Source: Paramacrobiotus metropolitanus
Taxonomy: Eukaryota; Tardigrada; Eutardigrada; Parachela; Macrobiotidae
DNA: 64,000 nucleotides
NCBI RefSeq assembly: GCF_019649055.1
Contig: NW_026570222.1
Coordinates: 1,612,001-1,676,000 of the forward strand
Direction of reading: 5' to 3'
Below the pieces are notes generated by a model, which saw only the letters and a program-made list of their open reading frames with translations, was not told the DNA's origin and did no database searches. Below, piece by piece: positions 1 through 17,800 of this stretch; positions within the stretch are counted from its first letter, which is position 1, and every line of letters begins with the position of its first letter. Both the position numbers and the translations under genes were made by a program.

Positions 1-35
1 CTTTATATTCCTACCTCTTATAATCTCCACAGACA

Positions 36-293
36 ATATGCTCCTGCAATGTACTCCTACATTATGTAGGAGCATATTGCAATGTGCTCCTACATATGTA
101 GGAGCACATTGCAATGTGCTCCTACATATGTAGGAGCACATATATGTAGGAGCACATTGCGAGGTGCTCTTACATATGTAGGAGCACATTGCAGGAGCAT
201 ATTGAATTACGTTTGTTTGGATACTACAATTCCGTTTTTCTCCTCCAAGAACCGATGCAATGTGCTCCTATATAATGTAGGAGCACACACATA
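36..293. repeat. Palindrome-rich short repeat cluster
   Basis: The stretch is built from alternating copies of a short unit and its reverse complement (core GTGCTCCTACATATGTAGGAG). Positions 76-115 form a perfect 40-base palindrome centred at 95/96. Further partial copies lie at about 40-75, 115-160, 160-200 and 255-290. An open frame runs across it, but it simply translates the repeat and is not a gene. The structure suggests a fold-back repeat or a small satellite. No flanking duplication is visible. Confidence 0.8.
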
Positions 294-300
294 ATGTAAA

Positions 301-1538
301 CTAAAAAAGATGCCGAGCTAACAACGCCATCTACAACTTTCACGCATCGTTACTCGACTCATGTCACATGACTCGTGTCACATGACTGTTAGGCCCCACC
401 GCTTCCTTCAACCGGCCGGACCCTTCCGTACTCTACGGGCGCCAAAATTTTTTTTTGTTTACACACGGATATCGAAGACCAAAAACCGAAACTACAGTTT
501 CATATATGCTACGACTGATTCTAGTCGTATACCGCATATAAGAACCTGTCACGGTTCAAATGAACCTGCCGCAAAATATGACTTTATGTCGACGGTCCGG
601 CCAAATGGGCGTTTTGCTTTTTCTGCACCAATATAAAACTTATTCGAATTATTTTAAATGTGATATAAATTTAGGTAGTAGTTTATTCTGTACAGATAGC
701 AAGTATTTTTCTTTTATTGATGAGCGAATACAAAGTAATCTGGTATCCACAAAAGAAACATTACATTACGAATTTAACAAACAGCGGAAACAGGCGGCCG
801 AATTACTGAGAACATTTGATCTAAATTAGCCGTGGCTGGTGCCGTTCCCAGGATGGATGCCGCGTTTTATTTACGATTTTTTAAGTGGTACGAAAGTGCA
901 ATACTGTTATATTTGCGCCAGTAATTCGTACGCTACATGCTAATATTATTAAAGTTTTGATATTTTTCTCGTTTTAAACTTTATGCATTACACAGTGCAA
1001 CTGAAGCGCGAGCAACCTGAAACACGCGTGATCTGATTGTGAGCGGTTAGAAAGTACTTTGACAAACCATAACTTTATTATGAATGCGTACTCATTTCCC
1101 TACAAATTATGTCGTTTCGGAGCAGCATCTGCTAACAAGCGTTAAACTATATTATCTCAAAATCGTAGAGGAAGTTGCAGCAGCACTTGTACATTAACAA
1201 CAACGCATTCTTAAAAAATATTAACAACAATTAAAAATTATGATTTACTAACTTGAACGCGAACGATGACGAATCCCATTATCGCAATGAGTCTGGTTCG
1301 TGTCTCGTGGTAATTCGCATACACATGACACATGTAAACACATGACACAGAAAAAGCGAAAAAATTAGTAGCATTTCAGTGAACTCAAACTGTATAAAAA
1401 CAAAACGTCATGAATACAAGGACCATGGATGCATGGGTGTCGTATATCTTTGGAGAGGTTGAAATTTGGTGAAAGCTTAATACTGTAAGAAATAAGTCAT
1501 TAGCGTGAGATTTCGCTGGAACATACCAGGTAACGAAA
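301..1538. other. Intergenic, no gene seen
   Basis: Short open frames at 361-636 and 560-829 resemble no family and have no convincing splice sites or composition shift. Paired CACATGAC motifs near 363-385 are the only small repeats noted. The 3' untranslated region of the minus-strand gene ending at 1539 probably lies at the right-hand side. Confidence 0.5.
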
Positions 1539-2159
1539 CTAAGTGGACGAATGATTTTTCGAACGACTTCCACCAGGTTCAGGATGCTGATGTGCCGCAG
1601 AATGTTCATGCCGTGATGAGGAACCAAAAATTTCCGGACTGGCTTGCGATGAACTAGCCTGCTCAGTCTGCGGCATAGCCAGTAAATGCAGTCCTGCTGG
1701 ACGCGTTGCGGTGGGTTTCGGTGCAGTGTGGTGCGAGGATGACGGGTTGCGCGATCCTTGCGATGGCCCACGAGCCTCTTTGCTGTGCGCAGCAGAGGGA
1801 TCGATCATCTTTACCATGCTCATATTGGGCTCCTCGCAGATGGGAAAACAAAACTCCCCCGTTTTCCTCAGCTGTCCGCCTTTGCCAACGTAGAACGTCA
1901 GCGCTCCCTTAAAAACCGTAGCAAAGCCGTTGTACACTCGACAGATATCTCCTGGTCGGAGACATTTTCCGTTGTCGCCGATTACGGCCAGGTTAATGGC
2001 GCCGCTAATGTCAGCCACTTTGAATACCCAAACATTGGCGCCGTCCTTCGTGTGGTTCATACCGATCTGCTCCAGCACCATAAATTCCGTGTTGGTGTTT
2101 TTCATCCCCGCTTTCAACTCGCGGATTGGCAGGTGATTTGTCCATGGTGGATTCGACAT
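1539..2159 (-). CDS. NABP: SOSS complex subunit B (NABP/hSSB-like), OB-fold ssDNA-binding protein
   Basis: This is a single-exon frame of 206 residues, close to the usual 200-210 for the family. Residues ~10-110 match the OB fold of SOSS-B1/B2: an ELKAGMKNTN start, then a TKDG loop, KVADISGAINLAV, a LRPGDICRVYNG strand and a VFKGALTFYVGKGG segment ending GEFCF. The rest is a low-complexity tail rich in Ser, Pro, His and Thr, as in NABP1/2. In the family the protein binds single-stranded DNA with INTS3 and INIP in the nucleus and helps start double-strand-break repair. The ATG at 2157-2159 is chosen because homology begins a few residues later. Identity comes from motif recognition, and I cannot separate the B1 and B2 paralogues. 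Confidence 0.88.
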   Translation of the reverse strand: MSNPPWTNHLPIRELKAGMKNTNTEFMVLEQIGMNHTKDGANVWVFKVADISGAINLAVIGDNGKCLRPGDICRVYNGFATVFKGALTFYVGKGGQLRKTGEFCFPICEEPNMSMVKMIDPSAAHSKEARGPSQGSRNPSSSHHTAPKPTATRPAGLHLLAMPQTEQASSSQASPEIFGSSSRHEHSAAHQHPEPGGSRSKNHSST

Positions 2160-3376
2160 TCATGCGCTGCGCGCGGGAAAAATTCAGAACACTTCTGATA
2201 AGAATTTAAAAGATGCATTTGTTCGAAACTGTTCGGTGCTGTTTAACTTGTATTCGTGCTTCAAGTATTTACGATTCGCTTTACTACGGCTTCTCGCTTA
2301 CTTTTTCGCGGTCCGGATAAACGCAATTCCTTCGCCGTTTGGCCAGGAATGTTTGCACCGTGTTATAAACTCTCCTCGCAGTCGCCACCAGTCCTCCAAC
2401 AAAATAAATAAATCATCACAACTCGAAAGGGGGAGACAAGGTGGGGGGAAGGAGGAAAAAATCAGCCAGGTACTGACAACAACAACATTGGAGAGTAACA
2501 CTGGTAGTCTGCCTAAGCGCACTACAAGGCGTACAAGCAAATGAATTTATGAAAAACAGCTACTATTAATTATTATGAGTAAGATTATACCGGTACCGGT
2601 ACCTCGTATTCCTAATGAAAACAATGAGTACTACCCTAGTGGGAACTGGGAACAATGAAAACCGTTTTTGGGAACGAAAAATGTTTTCAGTTTCCTTTTT
2701 GAAAACCAGAAAGCTTTTGACTGCTTTTCTCGTGAATGATTCTGCACCCATTCACCGCCAGTTTTACCCAGGCACAAGTGAACTGGTAGGAAAGCTCGGA
2801 GCGGTTGCAACAAGCGAACATTTCAAAGCTTTTACCGCCCTCGGGAAGCTTACAGAAGTAAAACTAACCGTACTAACTTGCATCAGAAAGTCTCATGGTC
2901 AGAATGTGGTAAAGCCTTAAGGCTTAAAGGCTCCAAAAATAATATTGTTATGATTTTATCGCGTTCTCAATGGATTTTCCTTTTAAATTTTAATATTAGT
3001 TTTTGAATTATTTATTTGAACAGTAGAATTTCTTGCATAAACACAGCCGATAGTTCGAAGAAGTAACTTCGTTTGTTGTCCGCTGTTTGATGACGGATTG
3101 GTCATTGGTGCGATAGTAGTGAATCTTTGGACTTATGATTTATCTGTAAGTTAAGCGGTAAGTAATATTAGCCGTAAACGTTAAAACGTTAATACTCAGA
3201 AATTTATGATTTGCGCTCCAGTTCTTCAGTGAGCACACCGATCACGGGCTCCGATCAAGCAGTTTTTGTTTGCAGTAATAGAATGGTAACCGCATCAGAG
3301 TAAACCAATCGACCGTATGTGAGTTGTTTTCGGGAAATTCGCCTTATTGCTTGCGCTAGCCGCTCTCGCACCAGCC
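2160..3376. other. Divergent intergenic region between SOSS-B (-) and PNPT1 (+)
   Basis: The two genes point away from each other, so both promoters should lie in this 1.2 kb. Frames at 2236-2544, 2298-2540 and 2615-2920 are short, overlap on both strands and match nothing. A small palindromic motif, ACCGGTACCGGTAC, sits near 2589-2602. No TATA box could be assigned with confidence. Confidence 0.45.
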
Positions 3377-6300
3377 ATGCACTTCGCAGTGCATCATCAT
3401 ATCCGCCGGTGCTGCCAGAGGTGAGTTTCATGGCTTCTACGACAGATCCATGAGTTTACATTGTTGAAACGAGATATATTATAGATGCCTTTCCAAGGGG
3501 AAGGTGCGCAGCTTGGATCCTTCTCAGTCTGGCGGCCTGTTTCGGGTCTTCACGCGTCCGTCTTCGGACTCTCCGGTTTGGACCCGTACTAAGTCCGCGA
3601 CGATTGAAATCCCCTTCTCCAACGACAGGCCTATGAGGATAAGTTCGGGGAAGCTTGCACGTTTTGCAGATGGGAGTGCTGTCGTGCAGTTAGGTGATTC
3701 CATCGTTTTGTGTCATCAATTTTGCAGCTGGCACTCACTGCACGGATTTTCATTTTTTAAACTTTGTGAACCATTTCAGGGGACACCACCGTGATGGTAA
3801 CCGCCGTCGGCCGCACTCTCGGCCCGAGTGCCACGGCATCCTTTGTGCCTTTGGTGGTTGATTACCGACAAAAAGCTGCTGCTGCTGGACGAGTTCCCAC
3901 TAATTATCTGAGACGAGAACTGGGACCATCCGAAAATGAAATTCTGACCAGTCGGATGATAGACCGGTGAAACAATTATTTTATTTTCATTCTTTTTGGT
4001 AAATTGACGCATACATATACCCACACAATTTATGAATGTAGACTGCGGATGAGATGTATCAGTACTAATTTTTGGCTGCTCTTTAATGCTTAAAGTTTAT
4101 GTAGCGTTAATAATTATATTGATGCTAATATTTATATCACTTTTTGTTAATATCACCTAAGAATGGATTCCTTGATTTCTTATTTTCGTTGTGTTTTGGT
4201 TTTTGACAGGTCCGTTAGGCCGTTGTTTCGTTCTCGGCCCTTATGTGATACACAGATCGTTTGCAATCTGTTGGCAGTTGACGGCGTGCACGATCCTGAC
4301 ATTGCCAGTATTAACGGCGCATCCGCCGCACTAACGTTGTCCGACATTCCTTGGGATGGACCGATTGGAGCGGTGCGTGTCGCATTGATTAGCGACCAGC
4401 TAATTGTGAACCCGACCCGAAAAGAACGTTTGTCGAGCCCACTGAATCTGGTGATTGCCGCCACCGAGCGTAACCAGGTGGTTATGATTGACGCCTCCGC
4501 TAACAACATTCTGCAACAAGATTTTATGAAGGCGATTAAATTTGGCGTTAAAGAAGCTCAAAAAATTGTTGCTGAACTAAACAAACTTAAGATGATGATT
4601 GGTAAAGAAAAGCGGCTGGATGTGCCTCCTCCAGCGAAAGTTTCGATTCCCGCGCCGGCTCCGGCGCTGATCAGTGCGGAAGGCGAAATTGAGAACCTAG
4701 TTCCTCCTACATCGCCTGAAAAAGTGCGTGAACGATGTTTCGAGTTAGCAGAGTCGAAGCTTCAGAACGTCTTTACCGATGTCACTCATGACAAAATCAG
4801 CCGGGATGTGGCTGTCTCAGAAATACGTGCGTTGACGTTGGAAACTCTAAGAAAGGAATTCGTGGATTTTGACCCTAGTCGAATGACTGAAATCTTCAGT
4901 ACGATTTCCAAAGGAATATTTCGGGATTTGATATTTTCAACCAACACAAGGTACGGCTTCCTTAAATTTTTCTGCGTATGATTGCGTTTGCTTGTGTTTA
5001 AAAATTTTTTTAATGTGATCTGAGCGATGTGTAAGTAGTTTTGAAACCTATTAGATGACTGTCTGCATTTGAATTAGTTTTGCAGCAGAGGAGCCTTGGT
5101 TTTGCAATATTATGCAAAAAACATTTTTTCATCAGTTCCATGATTCTGATATGCTTGCCTTCAGATGCGATGGACGGAGTCTGAGTGATTTGCGGCATAT
5201 ACGTTGTGAAGCGGGAGTTTTTCGTCCGCTGCACGGATCTGCGTTATTTGAGCGTGGACAAACTCAGTGTTTATGCACGGTTACTTTTGACAGCATTGAT
5301 TCGGCTTGGAAAGCTGATCCAACTTCCGTCATAATAAGGTAATAATAACCAGAAAACTGTTTTCCCACTGAGTTGAACGTTATAGTTTAATGTATTCGGA
5401 CCACAATACCTTACAGCGGCAGTTTATCAGTTTTTGTGGATATTAAATTGTTTGCAGTGGGTTGAAAGAAAAGAACTTTATGCTTCATTATGAATTTCCT
5501 CCATATGCAACGAACGAAACCGGACGCAGTATGGCTTTTGGACGACGAGAGTTAGGGCATGGTGCGCTGGCAGAAAAAGCCTTACGAGCCATCATACCAT
5601 TGAATTTCCCCTTCACTATTCGTTTAACATCAGAAGTACTGGAGTCTAACGGTTCCTCGAGCATGGCCACTGTTTGCGGGGGTAGTTTAGCCCTGATGGA
5701 TGCCGGTGTACCAATCACCGCACCAGCTGCCGGAGTCGCGATCGGATTGGTTACAAAATACAATGAAACGGGAGATGAAATAACAGATTACCGAATTCTG
5801 ACCGATTTACTGGGTAGGAATGGTGCCTTCGGTCAAAATTAGGTCGGTCAGCCTAATGGTGCCTTGTATTCCTTATTTAGGTATCGAAGATTATCTTGGT
5901 GACATGGATTTTAAAATGGCCGGAACAAGAAGTGGTATAACAGCATTGCAGGCTGATGTTAAGATTCCGGGATTACCGCTAAGAATCGTGATGGAGTCCA
6001 TACAAAAAGCCACGGAAGCTAAAAGCAAAATTTTAGATATTATGGCTCAGTGTGTTCGAGAACCTCGCCAAGAACGCAAGGAAAACGCCCCTGTAACGGA
6101 GAAGTTGGAGGTTCCTGTACATAAACGAGCTAAATTTGTCGGATATGGAGGGTACAATTTACGGCGAATAACGGTGGAGACAGGTATGGTGTTTTACTGA
6201 CAAATTTCAAATTTATGCATGTACTGGAAGATGTGTATATTATTATTTGTGTAGTTTATCGTTGGCCTTCTGGGTTGGCGTTTATGTTGGACCTAATGCT

Positions 6301-6944
6301 TTCTTGTTCTGTGTTGAAGCGATACTGTACTATCTTAACAATTGTCGGTATATATGTAGACCATAACATATTGAGAGAGTTTAGTATTTTGGTACTAATT
6401 GGATCTTGATATTGTTATCGTGCTATTGAAATAAAGTACACTGGATTTGGTAGATGTACCTCTTTTCTTAGGCGTCCAAATCACGCAGATTGACGATTCT
6501 GTGTATAACCTTTTTGCGCCCAATCAGATGGCTATGGATGAGGCTAAACAGATGATTACGGAATGTCTGGAAGAAGAGCGTGAGCCGGACTTGCAGTTTG
6601 GGGCGGTATATTCGGCTAAAATTGTGGAGATCAGGGAAAGCGGATTAATGATCACGCTGTACAACGGTCAAACTCCGTTTTTATTGCCGAACTCTCAGTT
6701 AGATACACGGAAAATCGCTCATCCAGATGTGTTAGGGTTTGAAGTTGGCCAGGAAATTTCCGTGAAATATTTTGGCAGGTAATAAAGCACTAAATACTAT
6801 TGGTGTAACTTTGTTAACACTTTTCTGTACATCGCTCATGCAGCAGGGATTTATGATTGCAGGGATCCAGCCACCGGACGCCATCGTGTTTCTCGCAAAG
6901 TTCTGATGAGTGTGCCTACTTCCGCCGCAAGATCGCTCAATTAG
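3377..6944 (+). CDS. PNPT1: Mitochondrial polyribonucleotide nucleotidyltransferase (PNPase)
   Basis: Nine exons join in frame: 3377-3420, 3485-3693, 3780-3966, 4210-4950, 5165-5338, 5458-5813, 5881-6183, 6472-6778 and 6863-6944 (stop TAG 6942-6944). They give 800 residues, against 783 in human. Every junction is GT-AG and phase-consistent. Order: Arg- and Cys-rich N-terminus suited to mitochondrial import; first RNase PH domain ([29 protein letters not shown]); helical linker; second RNase PH domain ([46 protein letters not shown]); KH domain ([15 protein letters not shown], ~648-700); S1 domain (~711-785). PNPase degrades RNA 3'-5' by phosphorolysis and takes part in mitochondrial RNA handling. 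The start is the only ATG after an upstream in-frame stop. The intron at 5814-5880 is only 67 bp. Confidence 0.95.
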
Positions 6945-7116
6945 TGATAGTTGTCATGTTTTATGGTTTTCGAGACGATGATTGTTGTGTGTTTTAAATT
7001 TGTTACGCAGTGTATGTTTTAACGGTGTCATTTCAACACTGTTGTAGTACTTCCGTTGAGATATTGCAGAATTTAACTTAATTTTTGTCTTAAAGCTAGA
7101 TTCGGATTTCTGAGTG

Positions 7117-7122
7117 AATAAA
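7117..7122 (+). terminator. Probable polyadenylation signal for PNPT1
   Basis: AATAAA lies 173 bases after the PNPT1 stop codon, on the same strand. It is a plausible 3' end for that transcript but is assigned by position only. Confidence 0.4.
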
Positions 7123-8102
7123 CTAAAATTATGATGAACAAGGTTACTGAATATTTCGGAACCTAACACCATAAGCTAATTTAAAGAACTACGATTTGAA
7201 ATCATTTTATTGTTGGATTACTGTCGAAGTACAGACTTTCTCCAAATTTGAAAATATGTATATTATGGTGCTTTGGTATGATTGGTACCAACTGAGTTAC
7301 AACTTACGGTACAGCAATTTCACTCGCTGAGCCCTATGATTTTGTGCATCAAAACGAAACCGTTATTAAGTACTTATTGTTAAAGTACTTAAGGGTTTAA
7401 TTAAGCGATATGGTACTTATACGATACATAAATTAATGTTCTCGTAAAATCTCATCTGTCAGAAATTCTAATGTCGTGGTTGTTGCGCATGCCCATAGAA
7501 GACGCAGAAGTGGTTCGATTTCTGAACGCATGATTTGGCGACCAAAGTATATCTGTGACCTTGCCAAAAGAACAGATTCGATTAATTGTACATCTATGGC
7601 GGAAGATGCTCGAGCTGCATACTAGGTACTTCGCCCGAGACAAGTTAGCTCGATGGGTCAACACTGGCGATTATTTCGATCGTTTTCCAGATTTTGTTTC
7701 TCGACGTTTTTGAATCCGCTTTTTATTTTTTTAAATACAGTATGTGTGGGGTAGAAGTATCTGTAACTACAGTACAATGCTTTGGTTAGCTCGGTGCCTA
7801 ATTAGATATTTACTAAACTTTCACAAATAATTCGTTTTTAAAGACGTTGCAGTTTTTTTCACAAACAGCTCACGATGTCATATCATGCTTTGTCAGGACG
7901 ATCTAGTAGAAAACGGGACACATGCAGCGATGTCAGTCAGACTCAGACATGCTTTTTGCTAATTGTAAGTACGTAGTTGATATGCAATTTGCATTACTAC
8001 GCGATGACGTTTCACTCTGTGTGCAGCTAAAACGTACCGGGAATAAAACGATTGCATACGTACTTGTATTTGTGTGAAATAATGCGGCGCAGATAATTTA
8101 TT

Positions 8103-8800
8103 ACAAGCTGAGCACGGATGAATATTGGCTTGCGACTATTTGTAGAATTTTGTTGCCGTCAAATCATGCAGTATGTTGCAACATCGTTAGAAATAAGCTG
8201 TTTCCCTAGAGCGAGCACCCGCCCTTGTCGGCCTTATGGCATCCATGGTAACAAGCTTTAAAGTGACCACTGGTCATGAGGTTCTGCAGACAGCAAGCAA
8301 TAACTGGTCTCAGAACACCCGCGTGATCGAGAGGTTTCTAACGCATTTTGAAGTAGGAAAATTGGATTTGCAGAAGCTGAGATCACCGGCGCCGAATGAG
8401 AGGGGCCGAAATCCTGGCACAGATAATTAGTATTCATATAACAAGCTGAGCACGGATGAATATCGGCTTGCGACTATCTCAGATTTTTTTATCAGAATAA
8501 TGCAGTATGTTGCAACATGGTTAGAACATAAGCTGTCTCCCTGGAAATGTGCAAATTAGTAAGCACACGAGCGTGAACCCGCCCATGTTAGCCCAATGGC
8601 ATCCATGGTAACAAGCTTTTGAGTGACCACTGGACTTGAGGTTCTGCAAACTGGCAACGACGATCGGTCTTAGAACACCCGCGTGATCGGGAGGTTTTTA
8701 AAGCATTTTAAAGCAGGAAAATTGAATGAATAGAAGCTGAAATCACCGGCGCCAAAGGAGAGGGGCCGAAATCCTGGCACAGATAGTTAGTATTCATGTA
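8103..8800. repeat. Diverged direct tandem duplication, two ~350-bp units
   Basis: Unit 1 (8103-8440, 338 bp) and unit 2 (8441-8800, 360 bp) both begin ACAAGCTGAGCACGGATGAA. They share long stretches, including GCAGTATGTTGCAACAT, GGCATCCATGGTAACAAGC and GAGGGGCCGAAATCCTGG. Unit 2 has an insertion of about 20 bases near 8550. The sequence just before unit 1 (AGATAATTTAT) resembles the unit ends, so a third, truncated copy may precede. Neither copy is open across its length. Confidence 0.85.
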
Positions 8801-9896
8801 ACAATACAAACCAATCGATAAATAAGTAAGCTACGGTTTAGTATGAAATGCTGCCTTTGTAGATTCCGAATGTTCTTGCGATTTGATTGCGTTGAATACT
8901 TTATCCTCGACTTTTCGGCGTAAACTATCCAGCTGTACCATATTAATTATCTGTCATGTCTGCTTCTTATTGATTGTGGCAGAAAACGTTTTATCACATA
9001 AATTTTTAAAATATCATGGTATATTCAACAAAATATAAAATCCGAAATTGTGAATTTCCCAGAAAGAAGCAATGTAAATTTAACGTTTCGGAGTATTCGC
9101 GATGGGTTGCACACGTATATTAATTATATTTCGCTGGTCATCATGGCCTGTGGTCGTGGAGCCTGCCGCAGCACTTAGCTGTTTATACAAGGGCTGGCGG
9201 GAAGTAAATTGCGCTTAGAATTGTTCAATTGAGCGAATGAATAATTTTTATGCACCGCTTATTAGCATCGTATGCGGAAGCAGTGATATCTGCTGTTTAC
9301 CTGCATGTAGTGCTAATTTGCTGAAAAGTGATCCGCTGCCACACTGCCCGCCTGCTCCTGTTCGGAGAGTGCAGTACCACTACCGACATCATTCTGTCTC
9401 TCGAGCGCTGCATGCTCTACGCAATCCATATGCAGCGGAAGAAAGATAATATGCGTCTTAGCAGGCTATTATTGCATCACCGATGAATACATTTGGTTTC
9501 CATCGTTTAGACAAGCAGTGTTTGTGGCCTTGACTTTGAGAGTGTAAAGTGAAACTCAAACATTCAAAGAAGTGAAATCCGGGTTATTTGAGCTGCGCTT
9601 GAACAGACTGGTCTAGCTGATAGCCTGATACTGCCGCGCTGGCCGCATGTTACAGCATCTACTCCGCCATTCAAGTCTACGAGCGTGATCCACGTACTGA
9701 TTTGAAACAGACCAAATTTACCGGTTACGTAATATTGTTATGAAGGCAAGTTCACATAGGGACAACCGTCTACGAAATTCGTTTTTCTTGCATGGAAATA
9801 CACCAACATTTTCCATTCTGCACGCACTGCACATGGAAAAAGTCACTATTTACGTTCAAAACGTTAGTAGCGTAACAAATATACAAACAACATGGC

Positions 9897-9902
9897 TTTA
9901 TT
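9897..9902 (-). terminator. Probable polyadenylation signal for the KLF gene
   Basis: TTTATT on the given strand reads AATAAA on the minus strand, 328 bases beyond the KLF stop. Assigned by position and motif only. Confidence 0.35.
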
Positions 9903-10229
9903 GTCTATTCGGATTTTCGTGCTCACCAGCGATAAAATACTCGTACTAAATTAATTGTCTCTTTCTAAAGTCCTTTCTCGACCGCAACGGAAACCCGGGA
10001 AAACAAAACGTTCCCGAAGGTTTGACTTTCACAAACACAATATTTTACACAAAATACACCAATTAGGGCAACTGCATTTTTCAACAACTTTGTACAGTTT
10101 ACAGTTAATAAATTGTATCAAAGCCGAATAATAATTTACGTTACTTTTCCTTTAGCAGTATCAAAAACACTGGCGATCCGATTAGAGAAAATAAAACTCA
10201 ATATTAAGCAGTCTTACTCAAAACAGTAA

Positions 10230-14812
<4,583 letters not shown>

Positions 14813-17800
14813 GACCGCAAATTGTTTCAGATTTCAAGAACAAAATTTATCCGTGTATGACAAAACTGTTCCTATTTTTTGGCATTGCAGGCTGACGTTG
14901 AAGCCAACCGCATCTATGGGAACGGGAAACGCAGATTCAGATATCAAGAAATCCTAGAATAACCGACGAAGAGCATAAGGTCACGTTGCGGCAGTTGTAG
15001 TTAACGCGAATACAACCACCGGAGTATTTTCCAAGAAATGCGTAGTGCGCTGAAAACACAGCGCCATTAGTAAAACAAACGGCACGGACAAACTCGGACA
15101 CATGTGGTTCGAAGCAACAAATCCTTCTGGCCAAGGTTGTCCGTCCGTCAGAGTGAAGGTAACTAGGCCGGCTCTTATGGAGAAGGAGGGATTTGCAGCC
15201 AATGCGCATTACCTATGCGGTGAGTATCGCGAATCCACACACTCACTCACATCATGATCACTTGTTGATTCGAGGATACAAATCGCACCAAAAATTTCTG
15301 TGTTTCGTCGTGTTGTCTGTTTACAATTTGCAACGCGGATAAATAATTTCCGCTCTGTTCTGCGTGTTTGCATGTACTGGTCTCCAAATTTTTTGGTTGT
15401 TAATAACGCAATACAGTTATAGCAACTAATAACAGACACGGGTTCCAAATTACGGGCGCTTATGATCCGTCATCCGACAACCGTAGCACCGGCGCACCAT
15501 AGTACTGCAAAAAAAGCTAAACAATATAACTGAAAAAATTTAAAGATTGTAAAACATGTTAGAGTGCATATAAGGAAGTTAAACTATAATTTCCGAAATT
15601 TTTTAACGAGATTTTACTCAAGACCTTTACAAACGCACTGTTTTTTATATTTAACATCAGAGTGTGATTTATTTATGCACATTACAGCTACAAATATTAT
15701 CAACAATTTAAACTTGTCGACAACGAAAAAGATCTATTGTATTTTCATGGATAATCCAACTTTCCTTCGAAACATAAAAAATGAACTTTATAGCGCAAAA
15801 CAAATGCTCAAGAACATAACAATTCAGAACTTAGAAAGTCTTGTACTTGCGATGTGGTGTGGCTGTAATACAAAATAATCACATTATACAATTAATTATC
15901 TATTAAAAGTCCACACATAAAGTGCGACATGATTACATATGCTGAAGTGTAAGGAACAAGTCGTCATTTAGGAAGCCGTGTGTAATATCAGGGTCATTGC
16001 CTGTTTAAGGGATGTTATGTTGTCATTCATTATTATTATGGTGACATTAATTACTAGTGCTACCATGAACCTATTCGGGCTGCTGTACATGCAAAAGAAA
16101 GTCGTGATAATTACAATCGTTCGGCAAAAACTTACAACGGAAGCTCTCGCGCCGTGAATGCCTGATGTTGGGATTTATCATCTGCCGGTAATAAGTTAAT
16201 TACAACATGCAATCAGTACGTTAATCAGTAATTACAGTGTGCAACCCGTACACATCCGATCTCAATTAAATATTTGCTCATTAAAAATCTGTAACCGATT
16301 GTTAAAGTTCCTTTTAAGCTTTTTTAAGTGCTAAACTGTTACCTGTTTTTCACACAAGATATCTCTAACCTAGTTCGGTTAATAAAAATGTGTTTTTACT
16401 ACTTATTATAGTCATTATTACTAGTAGCTTGTGATACAAGAATTCTAATGTGCAAATGGATTCCGTGCTTTAATGATAGATCAAGTCCTTCTGTTAGTAA
16501 AATGATTTTTCAATAATTAAACAGTAAGTAAATGCGGAACCGTAAGCAGACTTAACGCTGCTTTGGGAGCCACACAAGTGAATTACGGTTGAAACGATTT
16601 AATTCTACAGTTTTCATTGCGCACAAAGTTCAAGGTCAACTGAATGAATATTTGCTCTCTGGCATTTAATATAATATTTGAGTACTTGCAGTTGCGTGCC
16701 GGTAAAAGAGCAACACAAAAAAGCACTAATACGATACTTCACTAGCTTCAAGCCACTTTGATATTAATTCGTATTAAGTGATAGACACGGTAGCCGGGTA
16801 GAGATATGAAGCGAAGCACAATTCAAATTGTACGAGTACAAATGCTGCAGTTCGCAATGCGTGGATACCAAAAGAGAAAAAATTAAATGGGATAATGGAA
16901 ATGGAACCATTATTTAATAGGTTCACGAAACAATCCGGAGTAATTATAAAATGACCTACTGAGTAGCTATTTTATAAAAAAACGCTTACAACAAATTCTG
17001 TCATTATTTTGCGGCATGGTACATTAACACTTCACACAAAATTGTGCGGTAGCTCTTTAACGGCACCTTATTATGACTGTGCAAGGTTTCCTGGCTTTGC
17101 ATAAAACGTTTATTTTGGTGTTCCTGTAGGGACAACATTATAACACCACATAATGTGGAGAACCAAGAAATTTGCAACATTTTACGAACTTAAGCTGAAG
17201 TTTATATGATGAACCCGCTTACACAAAAAAAGTAACAACCATAGACTTCACAGATTACTGGATTCAGGATTCAGTTGTCTGTAAACCTATTTTGGTGTCC
17301 AAGATATTCGACCGCCACTCACTTTCAGGCTACACATTTATAACCAATCCATCGTAAACCCTTGGTTCAGTGCGGGAATACAAAATACTGGTAAGTATTC
17401 ATTCACAATCGGCATTGACAGCAGTAGTATCACTAGTGTGTGCTGCATGCGATTAACATTCTAAAACAGTTGTACGGATCTGCGTGGTATTTAGAGCGTT
17501 TAAATTGCATTCTATTGTTGGAATATGGTCAATATACATTTTACATTGTTCTCCTGTTGGGATACAGAGCGTATAACATGGGACACTAGCCACGGACAAT
17601 GGTCAGCGCCAGTGCCGGAATGCGGAGATGCGTGTAACTAAGTGGAAAAGAGGACGATTTGGATTTGTATGTTAATGAAAAGCTTCATTTACAATGTTAA
17701 CGTCTTGTGCAGCCAAATTTAATAACAATCCCCCATAAGAATCGATCTTTTCAGTCTGCTTCGCTTTCAGGATCAACAAAATTCTTTCGTTTTAGATAGT

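Larger units (their letters stand above)
6945..10229. other. Gene-poor intergenic region between convergent PNPT1 and KLF
   Basis: No recognisable coding exon was found on either strand. The stretch holds the tandem duplication at 8103-8800 and the 3' untranslated regions of both neighbours, including a reverse-strand AATAAA at 9897-9902 for KLF. Frames at 7452-7664, 9237-9449 and 9740-9949 are short and unlike any family. Confidence 0.5.

Noticed and set aside
82-294. Open frame on the plus strand at the left edge
   Set aside because: It is a translation of the palindromic repeat units (repeating Cys-Arg-Ser-Thr-Leu pattern), not a gene.
1385-1851. Minus-strand frames overlapping the SOSS-B gene
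   Set aside because: They are out-of-frame readings of the SOSS-B coding sequence and its 3' flank, with no family similarity.
15001-15209. A lectin-like or receptor exon on the minus strand (14937-15209)
   Set aside because: Two overlapping frames look coding-like, but neither shows a consistent motif set, and splice boundaries could not be found.
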